Of a stretch of DNA of 7,613 bases, positions 1 to 6,314 are shown one piece after another. Made by a program: the position numbers and the translations under genes. Origin of the DNA: Marinagarivorans sp. UBA5868 (GTDB lineage Bacteria; Pseudomonadota; Gammaproteobacteria; Pseudomonadales; Cellvibrionaceae). The notes under the pieces are model-generated. The model did no database searches, was not told the origin of the DNA, and saw nothing but the letters and a program-made list of their open reading frames with translations. The stretch is taken from the NCBI GenBank assembly GCA_002432095.1, contig DJFQ01000040.1:1-7613 (forward strand), given 5' to 3'. Within the stretch, counting starts at the first letter, position 1. Each line of letters opens with the position of its first letter.

Positions 1-1541
1 ATGGATTCGATTAGGTACCAAACATTTTCCATACGTCGCTCGGCGACTTTGGGTGCGCTGGCGTTTTGGTGCAGCCAGCCTTCGTAGTCGATATCTTCGA
101 TCATTTCGCGAATGGCGGCGATGGCGTCGCCGGTGTGACAGTTGTGGCGCACCCGTTCCAGCCAGGCGCAAAACTCGCGCACGCGATCCAACCCTTTTTC
201 CGGCAATACCGCCTGCAGGCCAATTTCCTGACACGCCGCCAGCAAACTGATTTCCCGCTCGCTGGCGTAGCGCCCTAAACCTTCCAGGGTGCTGGTGCCG
301 ATTGCACGTCGGGGTGTGTTGATCACCCGCAAAAAAGCGTTGTCATCGTCTGGGTTCACCAGCAGACGCAGATAGGCCATGATGTCTTTGATTTCGCCGC
401 GGGCAAAAAAGCTGGTGCCACCGCTGATGTTGTAGGGAATTTGATATTGCTGCAGTTTTACTTCCAGCAGGCGGGACTGGTGATTACCGCGGTACAAAAT
501 AGCGAAGTCGCGAAACTGACATTGACTGCGCAAGCGCTGGTTGAGAATTTCCGTGGCAACTCTTTCCGCCTCCGCATCTTCCGTCGGACAGCGGACAATT
601 TTCAGTGGTTCACCAATGCCCAGTTCACTCCACAGGTTTTTATTGAATTCATGTGGATTGTTGGCGATTACGGCGTTGGCGACTTTTAATATGCGCGCGG
701 TGGAGCGGTAATTCTGCTCCAGCTTCACCACGTGCAGATTGGGAAAATCCTGCTTCAGCAGACTGAGATTTTCCGGGCGCGCGCCGCGCCAGGCGTAAAT
801 GCTTTGATCGTCGTCACCCACCACCGTTAATGCGCCGCGCTGGCCAATTAATTGTTTTACCAATAAATATTGACTGGTATTGGTGTCCTGATATTCGTCC
901 ACCAATAAATAGCGGATACGGTTTTGCCAGCGGTCCAAAACCTCCGAGTAGTTGCAGAATAATTCTGTGGGTAAGCGGATCAAATCATCAAAATCCACAG
1001 CGTTGTAGGCGTGCAGTGCCTGATTGTAGCGCTCGTACAACAGCGCCCACATTTGTTCTCCATCACTATTGGCTTTGCTCAACGCGTGCTGCGCGGAAAT
1101 TTGCGCGCTTTTCCAATTGGAAATCTGATTTTGCAGCTGATCGAGCAAATCGGTACTGGTATCGCCATCGCGCAACATCAAGTCTTTGAGTAGCGCCCGC
1201 GCATCTTCGGCATCAAAAATCGAAAATCCGGCTTTCAGGCCGAGAATTTTATGCTCGCGGCGGATGATATTCAGTCCGAGGTTATGAAAGGTGCTCACCG
1301 TCAGCCCGCGGGCGTCTTTGCCTTTCACCAGCTTGCCGACGCGCTCTTTCATTTCCCGCGCCGCTTTATTGGTGAAAGTCACCGCCGCCACGTGGCGAGC
1401 AGGGTAGCCGCAGGTTTCGATGAGATAGGCGATTTTGCGCGTGATCACACTGGTTTTGCCGCTGCCGGCGCCGGCCAGAACCAGGCAGGGGCCATCGACA
1501 TAGCGGGCGGCTTCAGCTTGACGGGGATTGAGTTTGTTCAC
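1..1541 (-). CDS. rep: ATP-dependent DNA helicase Rep (partial, C-terminus outside window)
   Basis: Superfamily 1A 3'-5' DNA helicase. In well-studied relatives Rep clears proteins ahead of the replication fork and helps restart stalled forks. I see 513 residues of the roughly 670 usual for the family. Walker A (AGAGSGKT) is at 23-30 and motif Ia (TFTNKAAREMKER) follows near 56. Motif II (DEYQDT) is at 215-220, motif III (QSIYAWRGA) starts at 246, and EQNYRS is at 275-280. Motifs V and VI would lie beyond the left edge. The wording around the motifs (GPCLVLAGAGSGKT, DEYQDTNTSQY) matches Rep better than UvrD or PcrA. The GTG at 1541 is chosen because the family's conserved beginning (LNPxQ) starts right after it. 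No Shine-Dalgarno is visible before it. It is the last visible gene of the comM-FAH-rep series, 67 nt after the FAH stop. Confidence 0.95.
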   Translation of the reverse strand, partial: MNKLNPRQAEAARYVDGPCLVLAGAGSGKTSVITRKIAYLIETCGYPARHVAAVTFTNKAAREMKERVGKLVKGKDARGLTVSTFHNLGLNIIRREHKILGLKAGFSIFDAEDARALLKDLMLRDGDTSTDLLDQLQNQISNWKSAQISAQHALSKANSDGEQMWALLYERYNQALHAYNAVDFDDLIRLPTELFCNYSEVLDRWQNRIRYLLVDEYQDTNTSQYLLVKQLIGQRGALTVVGDDDQSIYAWRGARPENLSLLKQDFPNLHVVKLEQNYRSTARILKVANAVIANNPHEFNKNLWSELGIGEPLKIVRCPTEDAEAERVATEILNQRLRSQCQFRDFAILYRGNHQSRLLEVKLQQYQIPYNISGGTSFFARGEIKDIMAYLRLLVNPDDDNAFLRVINTPRRAIGTSTLEGLGRYASEREISLLAACQEIGLQAVLPEKGLDRVREFCAWLERVRHNCHTGDAIAAIREMIEDIDYEGWLHQNASAPKVAERRMENVWYLIES

Positions 1542-1567
1542 AGCAACAGCACGGCACAGAACGGCAT
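1538..1567 (-). other. Nine-codon reading frame overlapping the rep start (possible coupling peptide)
   Basis: An ATG at 1567 opens a frame encoding MPFCAVLLL. Its TGA stop (1540-1538) overlaps the rep GTG start in a GTGA arrangement. Such overlaps allow translational coupling, and rep has no visible Shine-Dalgarno of its own. The ATG itself also lacks a close ribosome-binding site; the GGGGAG upstream is about 17 nt away and lies in a hairpin stem. It may be chance. Confidence 0.2.
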
Positions 1568-1569
1568 GG

Positions 1570-1595
1570 GCCGGGGATTGTACGTGCTCCCCGGC
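1570..1595 (-). promoter_or_regulatory. GC-rich hairpin in the FAH-rep gap
   Basis: A perfect 8-bp inverted repeat, GCCGGGGA (1570-1577) and TCCCCGGC (1588-1595), encloses a 10-nt loop. It lies in the 67-nt gap between the FAH stop and the rep start. No T-tract follows it on the minus strand, so it is not a normal intrinsic terminator. It could be an mRNA stability or processing element, an attenuator, or a structure that affects rep translation. The inverted repeat is seen directly; the function is inferred. Confidence 0.5.
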
Positions 1596-1608
1596 GGCAG
1601 GTGCAAAA

Positions 1609-2301
1609 TCAGTTGTCTTCCTTTGTGACCTGCAACAGCAGAGATTTTGGAAAGCCTTCCATGCGTGCTTCCAGGCGGTCGCCGATTTCCACTGGCCCCA
1701 CACCAGCGGGCGTGCCGGTAAAAATCAAATCGCCGGGCTGCAGGGCGATATGGCGGGAGATATGTTGCAGCAGCTCGGGAACCGACCAGATCATGTCGCG
1801 CCAGTGGCCCTTTTGTACCAGTTCGCCATTACGCGTGAGGGTCATGGTACCGAGGCGTTCCAGGTCATCGAAACTGCCCTGGCCGATGGCGGTGCAGGGT
1901 GCAGAGCCGTCAAAGCCTTTTGCCAGTTCCCAGGGGCGACCGGCTTCCTTGGCTTGTCGCTGGATGTCTCGACAGGTCATATCCAGCCCCAGGCCAAAGC
2001 CGCCGATGCAATTGCGCGCCTGCTGTTCGCTGAGGTTGCGGCCCCCTTGGTCCAGAGCGATCAGCATCTCCAGCTCGTGGTGAACCTCGCGGGAATAGCT
2101 CGGCATCACAAAGTTGCCGTCCCGCGCCAGGGCGGTAATAGGTTTGAAAAAGAAAAAAGGTGGCTCCCGTGTCGGGTCGTGGCCCATCTCCCGTGCGTGG
2201 TCAGCGTAGTTGCGCCCGATACAGATGATGCGCACCGGACGGAAATACTCGGACATCGGCTCGCCATCACGCAGGCGACAGCAGGGCAGTTGGTAGGGCA
2301 T
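1609..2301 (-). CDS. Fumarylacetoacetate hydrolase family protein (FAHD1/fumarylpyruvate hydrolase-like)
   Basis: A 230-residue soluble, metal-dependent enzyme of the FAH superfamily, near the usual length for the small single-domain branch. The conserved start RIICIGRNYADHAREMG is at 24-40, with H35 and E38 matching the catalytic His/Glu pair known from human FAHD1. E76, E78 and D107 (HHELE, GLDMT) are the expected Mg/Mn ligands. K128 lies in PWELAKGF, and the family signature LIFTGTPAGVGPV is near 202-214. The phrase GHDPTREPPFFFFKP resembles fumarylpyruvate hydrolases of gentisate degradation; other parts resemble FAHD1 acylpyruvase/oxaloacetate-processing enzymes. No other gentisate gene is visible, so the substrate is open. 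A longer frame begins at 2364, but the start at 2301 has a good ribosome-binding site and matches the family. It lies 124 nt after comM and 67 nt before rep. Confidence 0.9.
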   Translation of the reverse strand: MPYQLPCCRLRDGEPMSEYFRPVRIICIGRNYADHAREMGHDPTREPPFFFFKPITALARDGNFVMPSYSREVHHELEMLIALDQGGRNLSEQQARNCIGGFGLGLDMTCRDIQRQAKEAGRPWELAKGFDGSAPCTAIGQGSFDDLERLGTMTLTRNGELVQKGHWRDMIWSVPELLQHISRHIALQPGDLIFTGTPAGVGPVEIGDRLEARMEGFPKSLLLQVTKEDN

Positions 2302-2309
2302 CGGACTCG

Positions 2310-2314
2310 TCCTC
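2310..2314 (-). promoter_or_regulatory. Ribosome-binding site of the FAH-family gene
   Basis: GAGGA on the minus strand lies 8 nt before the ATG at 2301. It decides against the upstream in-frame ATG at 2364, whose extra 21 residues do not look like the family. Confidence 0.8.
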
Positions 2315-2425
2315 AGAGTGATTTTTGTGATGTGTGTTGCAAAGCTTATAACACCGTGAGTCATTCGTTTGGATTCTTTGCATATTTTCCCCGAGCGAAA
2401 CCCACGCGTCGGTGCGGCGGCCCCT

Positions 2426-3925
2426 TCAACTTACCGGGCGATCTAACATCCGGTAGGCAAGTGCCTCGCTGATTTGCGGCGTTTTTACCTGCTCCAGCCC
2501 TTGTAAATCCGCCAGGGTTCGCGCCACTCGTAGAATCCGGTCATATGCGCGGGCGGAAAGACGCAGGCGATCCATCGCCACTGCCAACAGCTTCTGCGAC
2601 GCAGTGTCCAGCGCGCAGTGACGGTGTAATTCTCGGCCGCGCAGATGAGCGTTGGCCTTGCCCTGTCTGTGCAGCTGGCGGGCATGGGCGTCGAGCACTC
2701 GCTGCCGCACCGCCGCGCTGCTCTCACCCTGAGGTGCATCCTGCAGATCCGCAATCGGCAGAGCGTTGACTTGAATGTGCATGTCGATCCGGTCTAGCAG
2801 GGGGCCGGAGACTTTGCCTCGGTAGCGTTTTATCTGCGTGGGAGTACAAGTGCATTTGCCATTCTTATCGCCAAGAAACCCGCATGGGCACGGATTCATT
2901 GCCGCGATTAACTGGAACTGCGCGGGGTAACTCACCTGCGCATTCGCTCGCGATATGTGAATGCAGCCGCTCTCCAACGGCTCGCGCATTACCTCCAATA
3001 CGCTGCGAGGAAATTCCGGTAATTCATCGAGAAATAAAACACCTTTATGGGCCAAGGTGATTTCGCCGGGTTTGGGATGAGTGCCACCACCGACCAGCGC
3101 AATCGCCGAAGATGTGTGATGAGGACTACGGAAGGGTCGGGCGCACCAGTTGTGAATGACGTTGCTGCCGGCAATGGAGCCAATCGCCGCCACCTCCAGC
3201 GCCTCTTGCTCCGCCAGCGGTGGCAGTATGCCCGGAAGGCGACTGGCCAGCATGGATTTTCCCGCACCCGGTGGGCCGAACAACAGCAAATTATGGCCAC
3301 CAGCAGCCGCCACTTCGAGAGCGCGGCGCGCTTGGGCTTGGCCTTTTACATCCGCCAGATCCTGGCCGATATTCTGCGCCACAGGTTCCACCGGTTGGGT
3401 GGTGGGTAGATTTTCCCGCTGATGCAGGTGGGCGCATACCGCCAACAGATGATTGGCCAGTCGATGTGGTGCCTCGCGACACAGGCTCGCTTCCGCCGCG
3501 TTATCCACCGGCACGACGCACGTTCTATTGGCTTTGCCGCTGGCTAACACCGCCGGTAAGCAACCGCGCACCGAGCGGATATCGCCGGACAGCGCAAGTT
3601 CGCCGATAAATTCATAATCCTGCAGATGCTCCTCAGGCACCTGTTGCGAAGCCGCCAAAATGCCAATAGCAATTGCCAGATCATAACGGCCGCCTTCTTT
3701 GGGCAGATCCGCCGGCGCCAGATTGACGGTAATGCGCTTAACGGGAAATTCAAAATGGCTGTTGAGAATCGCACTGCGCACCCGATCCTTACTCTCCTTC
3801 ACCGCCGTCTCCGGCAGGCCGACGATGGTAAAGCCGGGCAATCCATTGGAGAGATGAACTTCGACAGTGACCTGGGGAGCGTTTATGCCCAATTGGGCGC
3901 GGGTGTGGACAATGGCGAGCGACAT
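2426..3925 (-). CDS. comM: YifB/ComM family Mg-chelatase-like AAA+ ATPase
   Basis: A full-length 499-residue YifB/ComM protein (family about 500). In Vibrio cholerae ComM is a hexameric helicase that drives branch migration when transformed single-stranded DNA integrates; it is also widespread in bacteria not known to be transformable. Residues 1-165 form the N-terminal Lon-S5-like ChlI domain (GLPGFTIVGLPETAVKES, NLAPADLPKEG). The AAA+ core has Walker A GPPGAGKS at 217-224, Walker B GVLFLDE at 295-301, and a likely arginine finger at R379 in SGPLLDRID. Four cysteines, C346, C348, C358 and C360, form the CPC...CTC zinc-ribbon-like insert typical of the family. The C-terminal helical Mg-chelatase domain spans about 400-495. 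An AAGGA at 3933-3937, 7 nt from the ATG, supports the start. It is first in the comM-FAH-rep series and divergent from the lipoprotein gene. No other competence gene is in the window. Confidence 0.95.
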   Translation of the reverse strand: MSLAIVHTRAQLGINAPQVTVEVHLSNGLPGFTIVGLPETAVKESKDRVRSAILNSHFEFPVKRITVNLAPADLPKEGGRYDLAIAIGILAASQQVPEEHLQDYEFIGELALSGDIRSVRGCLPAVLASGKANRTCVVPVDNAAEASLCREAPHRLANHLLAVCAHLHQRENLPTTQPVEPVAQNIGQDLADVKGQAQARRALEVAAAGGHNLLLFGPPGAGKSMLASRLPGILPPLAEQEALEVAAIGSIAGSNVIHNWCARPFRSPHHTSSAIALVGGGTHPKPGEITLAHKGVLFLDELPEFPRSVLEVMREPLESGCIHISRANAQVSYPAQFQLIAAMNPCPCGFLGDKNGKCTCTPTQIKRYRGKVSGPLLDRIDMHIQVNALPIADLQDAPQGESSAAVRQRVLDAHARQLHRQGKANAHLRGRELHRHCALDTASQKLLAVAMDRLRLSARAYDRILRVARTLADLQGLEQVKTPQISEALAYRMLDRPVS

Positions 3926-3932
3926 GATGGGA

Positions 3933-3937
3933 TCCTT
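3933..3937 (-). promoter_or_regulatory. Ribosome-binding site of comM
   Basis: AAGGA on the minus strand, 7 nt before the ATG at 3925, in line with the conserved MSLAIVHTRA start of the family. Confidence 0.75.
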
Positions 3938-3960
3938 GTGGTGTGACTTCCTGAGTGGGC

Positions 3961-3989
3961 ATTTTAGGTAGTGAAAGTGCGTTTGTCAG
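3961..3989 (-). promoter_or_regulatory. Predicted sigma-70 promoter of comM
   Basis: Read on the minus strand, a -35 box CTGACA (3989-3984) and a -10 box TAAAAT (3966-3961) are separated by exactly 17 bp. Each matches the consensus at five of six positions. Transcription would begin near 3954, giving a leader of about 30 nt with the comM ribosome-binding site. It may drive the whole comM-FAH-rep series. This is prediction from sequence only. Confidence 0.6.
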
Positions 3990-3997
3990 CTGCTGAC
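3985..3997. promoter_or_regulatory. Palindrome overlapping the comM -35 box (operator candidate)
   Basis: GTCAGC-T-GCTGAC is a 13-bp palindrome with perfect 6-bp arms and a one-base centre. It overlaps five of the six bases of the predicted comM -35 box and lies in the 222-bp region shared with the divergent lipoprotein gene. A protein bound here would be placed to block comM transcription. No known regulator motif is recognised. Confidence 0.35.
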
Positions 3998-4045
3998 GAC
4001 CAGATTGGAGGTATGTCTTTCACTTGGTGTTATAGGACTGCGAGC

Positions 4046-4074
4046 TGCACATCCATTTTTAAAGAATGTTTATT
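4046..4074 (+). promoter_or_regulatory. Weak candidate promoter for the lipoprotein gene
   Basis: TGCACA (4046-4051) and TTTATT (4069-4074) are spaced by 17 bp, with four of six consensus matches each. A TATATT at 4084-4089 is a better -10 box but has no good -35 partner. The call is weak and other positions in this AT-rich stretch are possible. Confidence 0.2.
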
Positions 4075-4137
4075 GCGCTCGGCTATATTGTATCTGCGTA
4101 TGTCAGATCGACGCTGGCCGTTTCCCCTCTGTGTTGT

Positions 4138-4142
4138 AGGAG
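4138..4142 (+). promoter_or_regulatory. Ribosome-binding site of the lipoprotein gene
   Basis: AGGAG lies 5 nt before the ATG at 4148. The open frame extends upstream to 3971, but only the 4148 start puts a signal peptide at the N-terminus. Confidence 0.8.
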
Positions 4143-4147
4143 CTTCA

Positions 4148-6037
4148 ATGATTCGAATTTTGTTCTTGAGTTTGTTCGTTCTTTTGGCGGGCTGCAGTAG
4201 CGGTGGTGGGTCTTCGACAAACAACACAGGTTCCGGTAGAGCCTCATTGAGTGTGAGTGCTGATGTCGAGCAACTTCGTTTTAATCTTGGCCTCTACCAA
4301 GCGCAGGAAACGAGGGTAACCGTGCGTTTTGTTGGTGATGCGGTTATAGCGGGAGTGCCGGTGGGACAAACTCAGCCAGAATGGTTGGGTGCATATGAAG
4401 TCAGTCAATCTGCCGGAGTGGCGGTGTTTCAGATAGGAGCCTATGGCCATGCGGCTGGTACCTACACTGGGACGATCCGGTTTGTCACCGGATGGATTGA
4501 AACTGAAGAAATAAAATATATCGACGTTCCTGTCACTATGATTGTTCAGGAGCCACCGGGAATAGCCATTCAAGCGCCGAGTCCCATTGTTATTGATAAT
4601 CTTACGGAAGAGAGTGATCTCAGCTTTTCCTTCTCGGTTATCCCTGATGACACCAGTGTTACTTGGGACGTTGTCGCATCGAGTTCACTTCTTCACGCGT
4701 CGAAGAATGAGAGCGAGAACCGCGTCGACATAATGATTGATAAAAATGCATTAACCACAATAGAAAATGGAACGCGTGAAGAATGGATTGATATTGGGTA
4801 CAGCCACATAACCTATGAACAAAGCGTGCGAGTACCGGTCACCATTGAAATTGCATATGCCCGTTTACAGTACGTCACCCCTAGAGTGATATACGCTGGC
4901 GAAGATACGATAGTCCGGGTGCGTGGCAGCAATGTGGGTGAGTTGGGGGCATCGGGAATTCTCGTTGGAGATCTGACACTGACAGATACGTCCCGGGTAA
5001 ATGCATCTGAAGTCGAGCTTATGATTCCGGGAAATCTGCCCGTCGGTGAATATGAAATTTCACTGCTTGATGCCCCGCCTGTAATGCACCAGTCAACGAA
5101 AATCATCGTTAAGGAGCACGCCGTATACCCGACTGAGTCACTCACTCTGCCAGATCTTCCGCAGCAGATCATTTATGACCCGGAGCGAGAGAGGTTATAT
5201 TTCACCAGCAGCTCCGCTGTCTACGCATTACAACACACCGACGTGAATTGGGAGTGGTCTCTTTTTCCGATTGCGCATTCGTACGGAATTGGGTTATCTC
5301 AAGACGGAAAAAAATTGCTGGTCGGTACTTATGAGTGTGATCTTTGGGAGATCGACATGGAAACGTCAGGCATTTCGATACCTTCACCTTACTCAAAGTG
5401 CTTTTATGAATATTTTGGATTCATCGCACCGCTCTACACTGGCCTTACGATCGTCGCTAATACCAATCAGTGGCCAGATATGTGGACATATCCGGATTGG
5501 AGAGTACCGTTTGATGCTCCCGACGAGTATGCGCCGTTTGGCATTACAAGTTTGTATGGGACACACATGATCTGGGCGGGTACTCCTTCAACATCAGGAC
5601 CGAGAAAAGCATTTGTATTTAGCGCAAGAGATAACACTTTTCTGACTTTAGGCACTTTGGCGGGTGATGCTTATCTGGATTCACTTTTCAGTATCAGTGC
5701 GAACGGCAACCGTATTTCGCACTATGACGATATCTACAATGGGCAACTTGCGTATATTGGATCGCTGTCGAGCGGTGCAGATGATGGATTGAATTCTGTC
5801 GGTATCTCTCCTAAAGGATCGCTAGCGGCAATGTTCGAAGGCAATACGAAAATGCTCCGCATTTTTGACATCTCCGGTCAAGCACCGTTTCCAGAATTGG
5901 ATTATGGCTTTATGTTGCCTGAAGAAACGTCCGCCGTATCCCGAATCATGTTTTCGGAAGATGACCGATACATGTTTGTTTTTGCGAATAATGCAAACAC
6001 GAACTTGAACAAAATGTATGTGTATGAGCTTGATTAA
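4148..6037 (+). CDS. Multidomain lipoprotein: Ig-like, TIG/IPT-like and beta-propeller-like regions
   Basis: A 629-residue predicted lipoprotein. The signal peptide MIRILFLSLFVLLAGC ends in lipobox LAGC with lipidated Cys16; Ser at +2 argues for the outer membrane. A Ser/Gly/Asn-rich linker (17-30) follows. Residues 31-134 look like a BACON/Ig-type domain ending in the familiar AAGTYTGTI...IDVPVTMIV pattern. Residues 138-236 may be a second Ig-like domain with a similar final strand (VRVPVTIEIA). Residues 240-322 resemble a TIG/IPT domain (VTPRVIYAGEDTIVRVRGSN, LPVGEYEISL). From about 335 to the end are blade-like strands (DPERERLYFTSS, LSQDGKKLLVGT, ISPKGSLAAMF, FSEDDRYMFVFAN), suggesting a WD40/YVTN-type propeller. 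Cys397 and Cys418 are the only other cysteines and could form a disulfide. The role is unknown; adhesion, glycan binding or complex scaffolding are guesses. The coding sequence appears more AT-rich than the flanking comM and FAH genes, which could mean transfer or relaxed selection. Confidence 0.85.
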   Translation: MIRILFLSLFVLLAGCSSGGGSSTNNTGSGRASLSVSADVEQLRFNLGLYQAQETRVTVRFVGDAVIAGVPVGQTQPEWLGAYEVSQSAGVAVFQIGAYGHAAGTYTGTIRFVTGWIETEEIKYIDVPVTMIVQEPPGIAIQAPSPIVIDNLTEESDLSFSFSVIPDDTSVTWDVVASSSLLHASKNESENRVDIMIDKNALTTIENGTREEWIDIGYSHITYEQSVRVPVTIEIAYARLQYVTPRVIYAGEDTIVRVRGSNVGELGASGILVGDLTLTDTSRVNASEVELMIPGNLPVGEYEISLLDAPPVMHQSTKIIVKEHAVYPTESLTLPDLPQQIIYDPERERLYFTSSSAVYALQHTDVNWEWSLFPIAHSYGIGLSQDGKKLLVGTYECDLWEIDMETSGISIPSPYSKCFYEYFGFIAPLYTGLTIVANTNQWPDMWTYPDWRVPFDAPDEYAPFGITSLYGTHMIWAGTPSTSGPRKAFVFSARDNTFLTLGTLAGDAYLDSLFSISANGNRISHYDDIYNGQLAYIGSLSSGADDGLNSVGISPKGSLAAMFEGNTKMLRIFDISGQAPFPELDYGFMLPEETSAVSRIMFSEDDRYMFVFANNANTNLNKMYVYELD

Positions 6038-6220
6038 ATATGCGATCTACCGGCGTGGCTCGGATAGCACTGGCATCGCTCTCTCAGAGCGTTTTGAGCA
6101 TGAAGTTGAAGGCTGACTTGCAAGAAATGATTCTGGCGACTTTACTTTAGCTGTGACTGCGTTTGGATCCAGAGCGGTCTGCGGGGAACCATACTGCTGA
6201 AGCAGCTGAATGCCATTTGA
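6038..6220 (+). other. Intergenic stretch / long 3' region before the terminator
   Basis: About 180 nt separate the lipoprotein stop from its terminator, and I find no protein-coding gene there. It contains a small hairpin CTGC-TGAA-GCAG (6194-6205) and a weak promoter-like pair, TTGCAA (6118-6123) and TTTACT (6141-6146), 17 bp apart. It could be an ordinary 3' untranslated region or contain a small RNA ending at the terminator. Confidence 0.4.
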
Positions 6221-6257
6221 CCTGCCCCTCGCGCAAACCGAGCGGCAGGTTTTTTTT
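6221..6257 (+). terminator. Strong intrinsic terminator
   Basis: CCTGCC-C-CTCG (6221-6231), loop CGCAAAC, then CGAG-C-GGCAGG (6239-6249) form a 10-bp stem with one C-C mismatch, followed by eight T (6250-6257). It ends plus-strand transcription from the lipoprotein gene. Read on the minus strand, no T-tract follows the hairpin, so it should not terminate the convergent SDR transcript efficiently. Confidence 0.92.
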
Positions 6258-6314
6258 GCGGCGCTGCAGCGAACAACGCATTAGCGTCCAAATTTCGATT
6301 CTATAAGCAAGTGA

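Noticed and set aside
1528..2472. Long plus-strand open frame (314 codons) opposite the FAH gene
   Set aside because: It is antisense to a clear FAH-family gene, spans its 5' and 3' gaps, and its translation has no recognisable domain. It arises from the GC-rich codon pattern of the real gene.
3971..4147. N-terminal extension of the lipoprotein frame (59 codons)
   Set aside because: It would bury the signal peptide and lipobox inside the protein. The ATG at 4148 has a good ribosome-binding site and gives a proper lipoprotein signal. The extension also runs through the comM promoter region.
6276..6287. ACGC-ATTA-GCGT hairpin after the SDR stop as its terminator
   Set aside because: A four-base-pair stem without a T-tract on the minus strand does not make an intrinsic terminator.
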